Part shown: piece after piece, positions 55,501 through 64,000 of the stretch
How positions within the stretch are numbered: position 1 is the first letter of the stretch
Layout of the letters: the number at the start of each line of letters is the position of its first letter
DNA from: Desulfolithobacter dissulfuricans
GTDB taxonomy: Bacteria; Desulfobacterota; Desulfobulbia; Desulfobulbales; Desulfobulbaceae
DNA length: 64,000 nucleotides
Direction of reading: 5' to 3'
Assembly: GCF_025998535.1 (NCBI RefSeq)
Contig: NZ_AP024233.1
Location: forward strand, 3,532,429-3,596,428
Notes under the pieces: generated by a model
What the model saw: only the letters and a program-made list of their open reading frames with translations
What the model was told of the DNA's origin: nothing
The model's database searches: none
Translations under genes and position numbers: made by a program

Positions 55501-56096
55501 CCGGATCAAAGACCCGGATGGATTCTATGGTGTCACCGAAGAAGTCGAGCCGCACCGGGCCGCTCATCTCCGGCGAGGAAGGGGGGCATAGATGTCGACG
55601 ATCCCGCCGCGCACCGCCATGTCCCCTTCGTGCTGGACCATGGCGCACATCTGGTAGCCGGCCCGGGTCAGGGACTCGATCAGCTGGTCCCGGTCGGTCT
55701 CTTCGCCGGCCATGACCAACTCGGCATAACGGTTGAGGACCGATGGGGCAGGATCCGGCGCTGCAGGGCCTCGATGGAGACCAGGACGATGGCCGGTCCG
55801 GTCTGTTCCTGCAGCTGGTAGAGGGTGGCCAGCCGCAGGGCCACAGTGGCCGGGTCCGGGGCGAGCGGGGTGTAGGGCGGAATCTCGAAGCTGGGATAGA
55901 CCAGGACCGGCAGTCCGGTGAACAGGCCGATATCCTGGGCCAGCGGTTCAAGCTGTTCGTCCGAGGGGACGATACAGCATACACTTCGGCACAGTCCGGC
56001 CGCGGTCCGGGCAAGAAAAAGGGCTGCACTACCACCGTGCAGCCCGCAGATGTCGGTTCGTTTCCGGTCGGGCAATAGCCCTATGATCGATTGCAC
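52588..56096 (-). CDS. mfd: Transcription-repair coupling factor Mfd (four apparent frameshifts)
   Basis: Mfd removes stalled RNA polymerase and recruits UvrA. The gene is cut into five frames. Single-base additions restore a product of about 1170 residues: G run 55745-55748, G run 55581-55586, G run 55070-55074, C run 53177-53180. N-terminal UvrB-like part: LTGLPVLVYPSFEIPP, VRLDFFGDTIESIRVFDP. RNA polymerase-interacting part: LDVGDIVVHRDHGLGTF. Translocase: [21 protein letters not shown] (Walker A), IVDEEHRFGVSHKEK (DE-H box), QLRGRVGRSSRQSYAYL (motif VI). C-terminal region GYDLYLELLQSTVAELKKK. All residues at each join fit, so the gene is probably intact in the organism. Confidence 0.93.
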
Positions 56097-56378
56097 AACC
56101 AGTATATCCTGTCAGGCAGGCCCGCCCGCAGCGGATGACCAGCCTATGTTTTGTGTTGATTCAAGCATCCAGACCTGTCCCGGCAGATACTCTGTCTTTT
56201 ATCCGAAAATCACCGCAAGTTTTGATAATTCCATTGTGATTTTCATAGGTTGTTGTGGCTGGGACGTATCGAAATATGGTCCAGCCATGCTGGTTTATAT
56301 GAAAGTCTCGTCCCATCCTCCAGGGGGACAAACAGCTTTCATGTTTCGTTGTGCAGGCCTTACGAGCCTGCATGGGTG
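56097..56378. other. Gap between mfd and bamA with repeat copy
   Basis: 282 bp without a gene. It holds the repeat at 56199-56299. Confidence 0.5.
56199..56299 (+). repeat. Dispersed repeat copy B (partner at 36190-36285)
   Basis: Begins TTATCCGAAAATC, continues with GATTTTCATAGGTTGTTGTGG and ends GGTCCAGCCATGCTGGTTTAT. Most of the difference from copy A lies in the stretch after the first 13 bases. Confidence 0.75.
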
Positions 56379-59051
56379 TTAGAACTGACCGCCTATGGAG
56401 AAGTCCCAGACCGAGCTGTCCTCGTCATCCTTGGGATCCAGGTTGAAGCCCAGGACGAGGCGCAGCGGACCCATGGGCGACATCCAGCGCACACCGATGC
56501 CGGCGGTTTTCTTGAAATCACTCACGTCCCAGTCCTCCCAGGTGGCGTAGACATTACCAAAATCAGTGAACGCCACTCCGCGCAGGCCCGCATCGGCGAG
56601 GAGGGGGAAGATATACTCGAAGTTGGCATACCACATCTTGTCGCCACCGATACGGTCGCCGGTAACGGCGTCGATGGGGCTGATCTTGCTCGATTTGAAG
56701 CCGCGGATGGAGTTCATGCCACCCAGGTAGAAGTGTTCATAGACCGGCAGTTTGTCCTGGTTGCCGGTGAAGATCTGGCCGGCCGCGCCCTTGACATGGA
56801 AGACCGTGTCCCAGGGCAGGGGGAAGAACCAGGAACTGGCCCCCTGGATCTTGGTGAACTCCGCGTCGCCGCCGAGAAAGACCCCGGCATGCTTGACGCT
56901 TATCTCGTTGCGGGACCCGGAGCGGGTGTCAAAGGTCATGTCCCGTGTGTCGCGGACCAGGGCCACCTGCAGCGAGCTGATATAGTTGATGTCCTCGGAC
57001 AGGAGGATGATCGACGAGGTTGTATCCTGGATATCGGAGAGTACGATGTGGGAAAAGGAATAACCGTACGAGATCCGCCATCTCTTCCACAGCGGGTGGC
57101 CAAGCCGCAGGCCGAAACCGGTGGAGTCCTTGGTGTAGTCGTCGTACTCCCGGGTCCAGTTGTACAGGTCTATCCCGCCCATGACCTGGGAGTCGAAGAG
57201 TCTCGGATTGGTGAAGTTGAGGTTGAACCGGGTGGTGGTGCCGCTCAGGTTGGCGGACAGGGCCAGTCGGTTGCCGGTGCCAAAAAGGTTGTTCTCGGAG
57301 ATCTCGCCCATGAGGGTCAGGTATTCCGAGGAGGAGTAGCCGGCACCGATGGAGAACTGGCCGGTGGGTTTCTCCTTGACCGCGACCACCACGTCCATCA
57401 GGTTTTCCTGCAGGGTGGGCTGCGGCGTGACCTTGACCTCCTCGAAGAAGCCGAGGCGCTGTAGCTTCTGGGTCGACTGGCGGATGGCCTTGGAATCGAA
57501 CACTCCACCTTCCCTGACCTTGAGGTCCCGGCGGATGACATTGTCGCGGGTCCGGGTATTCCCCTGGATTTCCACCCGGTTGAAATAGACCAGCGATCCC
57601 TTGTCGACCTGGAACAGGATGTTGACCCGTTTGCCGGTGGCCGATTTGTTGATTTTGGGCCTGACCTCGGCAAAGGCATAGCCGTGTTCCGCGAAAAGAT
57701 CGGTCAGTTTCATGGTGTCGTCCCGCAGAACCTGGCGGTTGAGGAACTCTTCCCGGCGGATCTTCAGCATGGAAAGCATCTTGCTCTTGTCCTCCACCAG
57801 GTCTCCCTGGATGTCCACCAGTCCCACCCGGTAGCGGGGCCCCTCTTCGATGGGGAAGACAATGGTGAGCGAGCCATCCTTGTCCTCGACAACAGGCTCA
57901 CCCACCCTGGCTTCGATAAAGCCGTGGTTGTGGTAGAAGGAAGCCAGGCGGGCCGCGTCCTGCTGGAGGACATCCATCTTCAGGACACCATCCTCGGTGA
58001 TCCAGGAGGTGAGCCAGCTCCAGGTACCGGTCTCGATCACGTCCTGGAGATCGTCGTCATCAAAGCTCTTGTTGCCCTGGAAGACGATCTTGCGGATCTT
58101 CATTTTGGTCCCTTCATCGATATTGAAGGTGATTTCGACGCTGTCCCTGTCCGGGTAGTCCAGGGTGGCTTTGACCCGGGGATTGAAAAACCCTTTGGCC
58201 CGGTAGAGTCCCTTGATCCGCTTGACGGCCTGGTTGAGGCGGCTGGGGTTTAAGATGGTGCCGGTCTGGATGCCGGCCGCCTCGCGAACCTCGTCCAGCT
58301 CCACCTTGTCGTTGCCCTTGAAAGAGACCCTGGTGATGACCGGTTTTTCCTTGACCCGGAAGGTGATGGCCTTGCCGGCCGGCGTGTCCTCGGTCTCGAT
58401 GGTCACGTCGTCGAAATAGCCCATGGAAAAGACCGACTTCAGATCCTGGCGCAGCCGGGCCGGATCGTAGAAATCACCGGGCTTGGTGGAGATCTTGTTG
58501 AGGATGGCCCCGGAATCGATGCGCTGGTTGCCGGCCGGGGCAATGGAGGCGACGAGATAGGCGCGGTTGGTGTAGCCCAGGACATCGGCTACGGTTTCGT
58601 CAAGGACCGTCGCCAGCATGTCCGGCGAGGTCCCTTCCCGGTAGGCGACGTGCGGCTTCTGCGGTGCCAGGGCATCATAGACCTGCATGTCCACCGAGAT
58701 CTGGTCTCCGATCATGGTCAGGCTGCCGGCTGCCACGTAGTCCAGGCCGGTTTTTTCAGCCACCCTGGCGAGCACCGCCGGCGGGGGCGGCCAGCTGCCC
58801 CGGTAGTCGACCAGCTTCTCCGCTTCCTGCCTGGACAGCAGGGTCAACCCCTTGTCTCTGAGAATGGCGTCCATGGTCTTGTCCACCCGGGGGGCGATGG
58901 CCTCGGGATCAGGGGCGTTTATCTTGAGGGGCAGAAAGGTCGTGTTCTGGACCGCGGCCCTGGCCATGGTCGCCGGCATGGCGGACAGCAGACAGAGTAT
59001 GAGCACCAGGGTGCTGGCAAACCGACAGGAATTTTTGGTTGTTGACTGCAT
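56379..59051 (-). CDS. bamA: Outer membrane assembly protein BamA with extra N-terminal domain
   Basis: An 890-residue precursor with a signal peptide (residues 1-33, ending ARAA). An unusual domain of about 125 residues follows (TTFLPLKINAPDP ... KLVDYRGSWPPPPAVLARVAEKTGLDYVAAGSL ... YDALAPQK) that looks like the TolB-N/CsgG/LpoB type. Then come five POTRA units (GNQRIDSGAIL; VSFKGNDKVELDEV; IVFQGNKSFDDDD; VDIQGDLVEDKSKML; VEIQGNTRTRDNV). A C-terminal 16-strand barrel has the loop-6 motif IRGF and ends in F. The ATG at 59051 is chosen because it opens the signal peptide; the frame extends to 59198. Confidence 0.92.
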   Translation of the reverse strand: MQSTTKNSCRFASTLVLILCLLSAMPATMARAAVQNTTFLPLKINAPDPEAIAPRVDKTMDAILRDKGLTLLSRQEAEKLVDYRGSWPPPPAVLARVAEKTGLDYVAAGSLTMIGDQISVDMQVYDALAPQKPHVAYREGTSPDMLATVLDETVADVLGYTNRAYLVASIAPAGNQRIDSGAILNKISTKPGDFYDPARLRQDLKSVFSMGYFDDVTIETEDTPAGKAITFRVKEKPVITRVSFKGNDKVELDEVREAAGIQTGTILNPSRLNQAVKRIKGLYRAKGFFNPRVKATLDYPDRDSVEITFNIDEGTKMKIRKIVFQGNKSFDDDDLQDVIETGTWSWLTSWITEDGVLKMDVLQQDAARLASFYHNHGFIEARVGEPVVEDKDGSLTIVFPIEEGPRYRVGLVDIQGDLVEDKSKMLSMLKIRREEFLNRQVLRDDTMKLTDLFAEHGYAFAEVRPKINKSATGKRVNILFQVDKGSLVYFNRVEIQGNTRTRDNVIRRDLKVREGGVFDSKAIRQSTQKLQRLGFFEEVKVTPQPTLQENLMDVVVAVKEKPTGQFSIGAGYSSSEYLTLMGEISENNLFGTGNRLALSANLSGTTTRFNLNFTNPRLFDSQVMGGIDLYNWTREYDDYTKDSTGFGLRLGHPLWKRWRISYGYSFSHIVLSDIQDTTSSIILLSEDINYISSLQVALVRDTRDMTFDTRSGSRNEISVKHAGVFLGGDAEFTKIQGASSWFFPLPWDTVFHVKGAAGQIFTGNQDKLPVYEHFYLGGMNSIRGFKSSKISPIDAVTGDRIGGDKMWYANFEYIFPLLADAGLRGVAFTDFGNVYATWEDWDVSDFKKTAGIGVRWMSPMGPLRLVLGFNLDPKDDEDSSVWDFSIGGQF

Positions 59052-59300
59052 AGGGCGTCCTGATAAGTGGGGAACCTGAATTGGTTTTTTCAGTGTGGTT
59101 GCGGTTGCGGGCAACCCGGACCGCATGCGACGGGAAGCCGGGCAGTCCGGGGAAAATTGGCCATCATTATGCCATGTTCCTGGAAATTTGCAAATCAATT
59201 ACCCGGCCATGGCACTCCGGGAGCAGTCGCTGACCGGTTAAGGTGGTCGGGGCGGCCGGTGAAGGGTGTCCGGCGTCAGAGGGGAGGGCGCCGGGAGGGA

Positions 59301-60053
59301 TCAGTGGGCCCCTGTTTCCTCCACGGGCTGCTGCTCCGGGTCAAGCAGCCTGGCCACCTCGTCGTGGAGGCGCTTGGCGAGTATCTGCTTGTCTTTAGGT
59401 TTGAAGTCGATGGTTGGAATTGGTTTGCCAATCCGCAGGACCACGTCTCCGGAGCGGGCCAGCAGTTTGTGCTTGGGCAGAACCCTGTGGGTGCCGTTGA
59501 AACCGATGGGCACCACCGGAACCCCGGACTTGATGGCCAGGAGAGCGGCCCCGGTTTTAAACGGTTGCAGACGGCCGTCCGGGCTGCGGGTCCCTTCGGG
59601 AAAGATGATGACCGAGGTGCCGGCGGCGATTTGTTCTGCCGCCTGGTTGAGGCTCTTCAGGGCTTCGCGTCCACGGGAGCGGTCCATGGCAACAAATCCG
59701 CTTCGGCGCATGGCATGGCCGAAAAGAGGGATCCTGAACAGCTCCTTTTTGGCGATCCAGCGGAAATCGTGGGGGAAATAGCCCTGGAAAGCATAGATGT
59801 CGGCCTGGGAGCAGTGGTTGCCGGCAAAGATATAGGTCTTGTTCGGATCGATGTTTTCCAGCCCTTCGATCCGGACTCGGATACCGGCTATCCGGCAAAG
59901 CACCCGGCCCCAGAACCGGGGGAAAGCCTGGGCCTTGGTCTCTGATTTGCGGATATAGATCAGGTCGATCAGGGCCAGAGAGCAGACCGCAAAGGTCAGG
60001 GGCGGAATCAGAATCAGATCAATGAGGGCGCGGAGATATTGTACAGGGGACAT
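59301..60053 (-). CDS. plsC: 1-acyl-sn-glycerol-3-phosphate acyltransferase
   Basis: PlsC acylates lysophosphatidate to phosphatidate. The 250-residue product has an N-terminal membrane anchor (residues 10-30), the catalytic NHCSQADIYAF (His-x4-Asp) near residue 80 and the glycerol phosphate motif FPEGTRSPDG near residue 150. PVVPIGFNGT and the IGKPI tail complete the family blocks. It lies 15 bp after the upstream epimerase gene on the same strand, so it is probably co-transcribed. Confidence 0.92.
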   Translation of the reverse strand: MSPVQYLRALIDLILIPPLTFAVCSLALIDLIYIRKSETKAQAFPRFWGRVLCRIAGIRVRIEGLENIDPNKTYIFAGNHCSQADIYAFQGYFPHDFRWIAKKELFRIPLFGHAMRRSGFVAMDRSRGREALKSLNQAAEQIAAGTSVIIFPEGTRSPDGRLQPFKTGAALLAIKSGVPVVPIGFNGTHRVLPKHKLLARSGDVVLRIGKPIPTIDFKPKDKQILAKRLHDEVARLLDPEQQPVEETGAH

Positions 60054-60068
60054 GGGGTGACGGGTTGG

Positions 60069-61274
60069 TTAGTTTCTTGGCCGTGTATCCTGGTCGAGGA
60101 TATCATAAAATGGGGCCGTGGAGTCTTCGTGGATGGAGTTGAGCAGCTCGCGGGGTGAGTTTCGGAAATCTTCTTCCAGCTCATTATCGCCAAAAAACTC
60201 CTCGTTGAAGGTGGTGATCAGGTTCAGGTGTCCCCACCGGGTCAGGTAGTAGATCACCAGCCGGGGCAGCGCGGTATAGATGGTTTCGTCGGGATCAGGA
60301 TCGACCCAGCTCGAGGCCCGGAGCTTGTCCGTGCACAGGGTCTGGGACTTGTAAAAATTTTCCAGGAACATCAGCTCCGGCGGCAGCCGGACTATGATGC
60401 CGAACCAGTTGAGGACCTTGGCCAGCCGTTCCAGGAAGTACTTGCCCGAACGGATCACCGGGTAGGGAATGTAGATCTCCCGGGGCCGTTTGAGCTCCAG
60501 ATAGGAGCGGATGGTGAGGATCAGTTCGGCCAGCTCCACCGGTTCCCGGTCGACGAAATGATAGGTCTCGCCCCGGAACTCGTCCCGGTTGTCCAGCACA
60601 TGGTGGACAAAATAGGGTACCTTGTTGCAGTTGGTGTAGGAATGCTTGATCCCCCTCTTGGTGATCATGAAGGGCATGGCTTCATCGGCGATGGTGAAGA
60701 AGAGCCGGTGAAAACCCTGGATCTTGTGGTCATGTTCGCCATAGACAATGGCCAGCCGGATCACCGTATAGTCAAGTCCCCGGTGCTGGCCCATGAACTT
60801 GAGGGTCCGCTCGGACATGAGCTTTGACTTCGCGTAGTTGTTCAGGGTCGGCGACAGGGGCAGGTGGTCATCCTCGGTCAGGTTTTCGCCATTGGGCAGG
60901 GTGGCGGCCGAACTCATGTGGATGTAGGGGATATTGAGGGCCGTGCAGGCGCGGGCCAGGTTGACCGTGCCCAGGTAGTTGACCTCGAAAGCCAGCTGGG
61001 CATCGGAATCCAGGGCGGCGATGGCGGTGTTGATGACAAAATCCGGCTTGACCCGGCGCAGGTAGGTTCTGATATCCTCGGAGTTCCGGATGGAGAGCTT
61101 CTTGGAACTGGGGGCCCGGATCTCGATATCATCCGGCGTCTTGGTCTTGAAATAGTGCGCAAGAGTGCCGCCGATCAGGCCGGAGCCGCCGATCAGGACC
61201 CCGAGCCGTTTTTCCTGGACCTCGATGATGGGCCGCCTCTGGACGGTATCTGTTTTTTTTATCTCTGTTGTCAT
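60069..61274 (-). CDS. NAD-dependent epimerase/dehydratase (extended SDR)
   Basis: A 401-residue extended short-chain dehydrogenase with the NAD motif VLIGGSGLIGGTLAHYF near residue 25, the catalytic serine segment HMSSAATLPNG, and YAKSK (Tyr-x3-Lys) near residue 155. VIRLAIVYGEHDHK is the usual SDR strand. The substrate, probably a nucleotide sugar or a lipid-linked intermediate, is unknown. The ATG at 61274 is chosen; upstream frame to 61598 crosses the icd promoter region. Confidence 0.85.
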   Translation of the reverse strand: MTTEIKKTDTVQRRPIIEVQEKRLGVLIGGSGLIGGTLAHYFKTKTPDDIEIRAPSSKKLSIRNSEDIRTYLRRVKPDFVINTAIAALDSDAQLAFEVNYLGTVNLARACTALNIPYIHMSSAATLPNGENLTEDDHLPLSPTLNNYAKSKLMSERTLKFMGQHRGLDYTVIRLAIVYGEHDHKIQGFHRLFFTIADEAMPFMITKRGIKHSYTNCNKVPYFVHHVLDNRDEFRGETYHFVDREPVELAELILTIRSYLELKRPREIYIPYPVIRSGKYFLERLAKVLNWFGIIVRLPPELMFLENFYKSQTLCTDKLRASSWVDPDPDETIYTALPRLVIYYLTRWGHLNLITTFNEEFFGDNELEEDFRNSPRELLNSIHEDSTAPFYDILDQDTRPRN

Positions 61275-61368
61275 GGCATACCTGTGAATTTCCAAATATA
61301 GCATAATAATAGCGCATTTCCACAGTATTTTATACCCACCTGTTCTCCCTGTCCCCCGGGCAGGTATC

Positions 61369-61397
61369 TTGACGGAGGGTGGCGGATCGAATATATT
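61369..61397 (+). promoter_or_regulatory. Sigma-70 promoter for icd
   Basis: TTGACG at 61369-61374 and TATATT at 61392-61397 are 17 bp apart. The predicted start is about 75 bp before the icd start codon. Confidence 0.75.
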
Positions 61398-61479
61398 TTC
61401 ATTTTTTCGTATTTTTTGGATTTGAGAAGGAACTGGATCAGGATTCCTGGTCCCAGACGTAGTGAAGGAGGGAATTATT

Positions 61480-62697
61480 TTGAGTGGCAAGGCAATTACC
61501 GTAAACGAGGATGGATCCTTAAACGTACCCGAAAGCCCGGTTATCCCTTTTATCGAGGGGGATGGCATTGGTCCCGACATCTGGGCCGTGACCCGCAAGG
61601 TGATCGATGCGGCGGTGGAAAAATGCTATGGGGGCGACAGGAAGATCGACTGGCTCGAGGTCTATGCCGGTGAAAAGGCAGTGGAAAAGACTGGCGAGTG
61701 GCTGCCCGAGTCCACCCTTGAGGCCATCCGCAAGTACATTGTCGCTATCAAGGGCCCGTTGACCACCCCGGTGGGCGAGGGCATGCGCTCGCTCAACGTG
61801 ACCCTGCGCCAGGTGCTGGATCTCTATGCCTGTGTCCGGCCGGTACGTTATTTCCAGGGCGTGGTCAGTCCGGTCAAAACCCCGGAAAAGGTCAACATGG
61901 TGGTTTTCCGGGAAAATACCGAGGACGTCTATGCCGGTATCGAGTGGCAGGCCGGCTCGCCGGAGGCCGACAAGGTGATCGACTTTCTGCAAAAAGAGAT
62001 GGGAGCGGACGTCCGCGACGGCTCCGGTATCGGTATCAAGCCGATCTCGGAGTTCGGCACCAAGCGGCTGGTTCGCAAGGCCATCCAGTACGCCATTGAT
62101 CAGAACCGCAGCTCCGTGACCCTGGTCCATAAGGGCAACATCATGAAGTATACCGAGGGCGCGTTTCGCAACTGGGGTTACGAGCTGGCCCGGGACGAGT
62201 TCGGCGATGTGACCATCTCCGAAGACGAGATGTGGGAAAAGTTCGACGGCAAACAGCCCGAGGGCAAGATCCTTATCAAGGACCGGATCGCCGACGCCAT
62301 GTTCCAGCAGATTCTGCTGCGGCCCGATGAATACTCGGTCCTGGCCATGCCCAATCTCAACGGCGACTACATGTCCGATGCCCTGGCCGCGCAGGTGGGT
62401 GGACTGGGCATGGCGCCGGGGGCCAACATCGGTGATGGCTATGCCCTGTTCGAGGCCACCCACGGCACGGCGCCCAAATACGCCGGCCAGGATAAGGTCA
62501 ATCCCGGCTCGCTCCTGCTCTCCGGGGTGATGATGCTGGAGTATCTCGGCTGGCAGGAGCCGGTGGACATGATCCAGCGGGCGCTTTCCACCACCATCTC
62601 CAACAAGACCGTGACCTATGACCTGGCCCGGCAGATGGAAGGGGCGACCAAGCTCTCCTGCTCCGCCTTTGGCGACGCCATCATAGGTAATATGTAG
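61480..62697 (+). CDS. icd: Isocitrate dehydrogenase (NADP type)
   Basis: Icd oxidises isocitrate to 2-oxoglutarate in the citric acid cycle. The 405-residue product has [14 protein letters not shown] at the start, the substrate serine region [37 protein letters not shown] and the C-terminal metal/cofactor region [17 protein letters not shown], which suits NADP. AAGGAGG at 61465-61471 is placed 8 bp before a TTG at 61480, which is preferred over GTG 61462 (inside the Shine-Dalgarno area). It stands alone behind a strong promoter. Confidence 0.95.
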   Translation: MSGKAITVNEDGSLNVPESPVIPFIEGDGIGPDIWAVTRKVIDAAVEKCYGGDRKIDWLEVYAGEKAVEKTGEWLPESTLEAIRKYIVAIKGPLTTPVGEGMRSLNVTLRQVLDLYACVRPVRYFQGVVSPVKTPEKVNMVVFRENTEDVYAGIEWQAGSPEADKVIDFLQKEMGADVRDGSGIGIKPISEFGTKRLVRKAIQYAIDQNRSSVTLVHKGNIMKYTEGAFRNWGYELARDEFGDVTISEDEMWEKFDGKQPEGKILIKDRIADAMFQQILLRPDEYSVLAMPNLNGDYMSDALAAQVGGLGMAPGANIGDGYALFEATHGTAPKYAGQDKVNPGSLLLSGVMMLEYLGWQEPVDMIQRALSTTISNKTVTYDLARQMEGATKLSCSAFGDAIIGNM

Positions 62698-62718
62698 TAA
62701 CAGGGTTTTTCCGGTTTG

Positions 62719-63438
62719 ATGAGGGGGTTTGTAGCCGCGCTGCAGGATCTCCTCTTTCCACCCTGTTGTCTGGGTTGTGGGCGGCAGCTGCCGGCAAGGC
62801 AGTTGCCGCTTTTCTGTTCCTCCTGCTTTACCCGTCTCTCGCCACTCTCTTCTCCCTGCTGCTCCTGTTGCGGCATACCCTTTGTCTCCGGTCAGGACCA
62901 TCTTTGCGGCCGCTGTCTTAAGGAACCACCCGGATTCGACCTGGCCCGGGGGGCGCTCACCTATCATGAACCCCTGGTCACCCTGATCCATTGTTTCAAA
63001 TATGGGGGTGAGCTGGCCGGCCTCTCCTCCATGGCCTGGCTTGCCAGCCAGTCTGCCGGTTACCGGGAAATCGGCGATCCTGAGATTATTCTTCCGGTCC
63101 CCCTCCATCCGACCCGGCTCCGGGAGCGGGGTTTCAACCAGAGTCTCCTGCTGGCCCGCAGTTTTTTTCCCCGGCTTCGGGACCGTATTGCGCCCGATCT
63201 GCTGCTCCGGACCCGGCCAACCATTCCCCAGTCCACCCTGTCCGGCTCTGCCCGGCGGAGAAATCTCCAGGGGGCATTTGCGGTGGCTGACGGTGACAGA
63301 TTACGGGGGCGCCACGTGCTGCTTGTTGACGACGTGATGACCACCGGTTCCACCATTGGCCAGTGTGCCCGGGTTCTGCGTCGGGCCGGTTGTCGCCGGA
63401 TCGAGGTCTTTGTTCTGGCAATGGCGGTTCCGGACTGA
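62719..63438 (+). CDS. comF: ComF family phosphoribosyltransferase-like protein
   Basis: A 239-residue protein. The N-terminal double zinc finger has CCLGCGRQLP, FCSSC, CCSCCGIPF and HLCGRC cysteine pairs. The C-terminal part is a type I phosphoribosyltransferase-like domain with the PRPP motif VLLVDDVMTTGST near residue 202 and LRERGFNQSLLLA near residue 134. ComF-type proteins support DNA uptake or related DNA processing. The ATG at 62719 follows the icd stop by 21 bp. Confidence 0.92.
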   Translation: MRGFVAALQDLLFPPCCLGCGRQLPARQLPLFCSSCFTRLSPLSSPCCSCCGIPFVSGQDHLCGRCLKEPPGFDLARGALTYHEPLVTLIHCFKYGGELAGLSSMAWLASQSAGYREIGDPEIILPVPLHPTRLRERGFNQSLLLARSFFPRLRDRIAPDLLLRTRPTIPQSTLSGSARRRNLQGAFAVADGDRLRGRHVLLVDDVMTTGSTIGQCARVLRRAGCRRIEVFVLAMAVPD

Positions 63439-64000
63439 GACCGGGGACAGGCTGTCCCGCAACCGGGATGCGGTATTACCATTCCGGGTCCGGATAATTT
63501 TTTTTTCGATGCCCGGATGGTGTATCGGCCGCAGTAAAGCGGAATTAAAAAGACCCGACGGTCTGTAACCGCATTTTTGAGCTTTAAGGAGTTTTTTTGA
63601 GAAAAATATCGTATCGTAGAGTTTAAAATTGTTGATAACTTGTGGATAGTTTTTCGGTAACAATCATAATGCTTTGATTTTAAAAGATAATTAACGCATG
63701 AAAAGAAAAAGTACGATTTTATGGACCTTTGACGGTATGACCCATTGCAAACCCTGATGCAGGCTGGAAGAGGTATTTTCCCTCTCATTCTTTGATTTTG
63801 AACCGGAAATTCGCCTAAACGGCTTTTGACCGGACCGGGCTTTAGGGCTACATCTATGCCCGTCACTGCGGCACCCCCCCGGGGCGCTGTCTGGATTGGC
63901 ATTCAACGTGGAAAACGATTCTTCCTGCTGCTCTCGCAGGAATTTTATGTACTGAAAAAAGCAATTCCGGACCCTGGGCTCCGGGTTGATCTTGAGCGTT
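63439..64000. other. AT-rich end of window, no convincing gene
   Basis: 562 bp with lower GC between about 63580 and 63740. TTGTTGATAACTTGTGGATAG (63630-63650) is one base from a DnaA-box-like pattern. A stem-loop with a T run lies near 63482-63518 (TCCGGG ... CCCGGA). An ATG at 63856 opens a plus-strand frame that runs off the edge (48 residues so far, VWIGIQRGKRFFLLLSQEFY), which could be the start of a gene. The minus frames here show no domain. Confidence 0.35.

Noticed and set aside
63060..63902. A 280-residue minus-strand frame overlapping comF
   Set aside because: It runs across comF and AT-rich non-coding DNA without a recognisable domain.
1..64000. CRISPR arrays, rRNA genes, selenocysteine genes
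   Set aside because: No regularly spaced direct repeats, no rRNA signatures, and no in-frame TGA within a conserved domain were seen.

Overview
This window is a GC-rich bacterial chromosome segment dominated by biosynthesis and housekeeping genes. Gene content suggests a Desulfobacterota (delta-proteobacterial, possibly Desulfobulbales-like) organism: diaminopimelate pathway genes next to argGH, two TauE/SafE permeases with a TIGR02186-type membrane protein, a sigma-54 two-component system, and an outer-membrane assembly protein. The lineage is inferred from gene content only; there is no rRNA to confirm it.

Layout: 1-7.4 kb (+) holds the end of argG, then argH, a lipoprotein with fibronectin type III repeats, lysA, dapF, dapA and dapB, so arginine and lysine/peptidoglycan precursor synthesis lie in one run closed by a terminator. 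7.5-10.6 kb (+) has folK, a small metal-binding-type protein, a transaldolase-like aldolase, a lytic transglycosylase and pgsA. A tRNA-Leu(CAA) lies at 11.5 kb, followed by a repeat-rich gap with a broken ATPase gene. 12.4-22.6 kb (-) is a signalling and stress block: sensor kinase, sigma-54 response regulator, TauE permease with a sigma-54 promoter upstream, TIGR02186 protein, a PEP-synthase-like protein, a receiver protein and two universal stress proteins. 22.6-24 kb contains repeats and a transposase/VapC chimera. 24-29.5 kb (+) has radA, a membrane protein, a hairpin mobile element and a very large radical SAM / ArsM-like methyltransferase / DUF5714-like fusion. 29.5-34.8 kb (-) has pyrF, a peptidase, rsmB and a diguanylate cyclase. 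35-39.5 kb (+) is an aapJQMP amino-acid ABC transporter. 39.8-46 kb (+) is a sulfur amino acid cluster (metY, metX, metW, cysE, cysK, MOSC, a cysteine-cluster protein). 46-51 kb holds a PilZ protein, an M48 protease, a SprT-DUF2786 protein, aroK and a coiled-coil membrane protein. 51.7-61.3 kb (-) has a HAD phosphatase, mfd, bamA, an acyltransferase and an epimerase. 61.5-63.4 kb (+) has icd and comF, and the window ends in AT-rich DNA with no convincing gene.

Two things cut across the regions. First, four genes (the radical SAM fusion, aapM, aapP and mfd) are interrupted by seven frameshifts. Each is repaired by adding one base to a G or C run, so these look like sequence errors, not decay. 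Second, several dispersed repeat families fill the gaps: a hairpin/MITE-like family with GATTACC termini (four copies or parts), a second roughly 100 bp repeat pair, and GTTGAAAAAC inverted repeats.

The most interesting gene is the fused radical SAM / ArsM-like / DUF5714-like protein at 26.3-29.5 kb. It keeps the three cysteine contexts of arsenite methyltransferases and may make an organoarsenical or act on another soft-element or thiol substrate.
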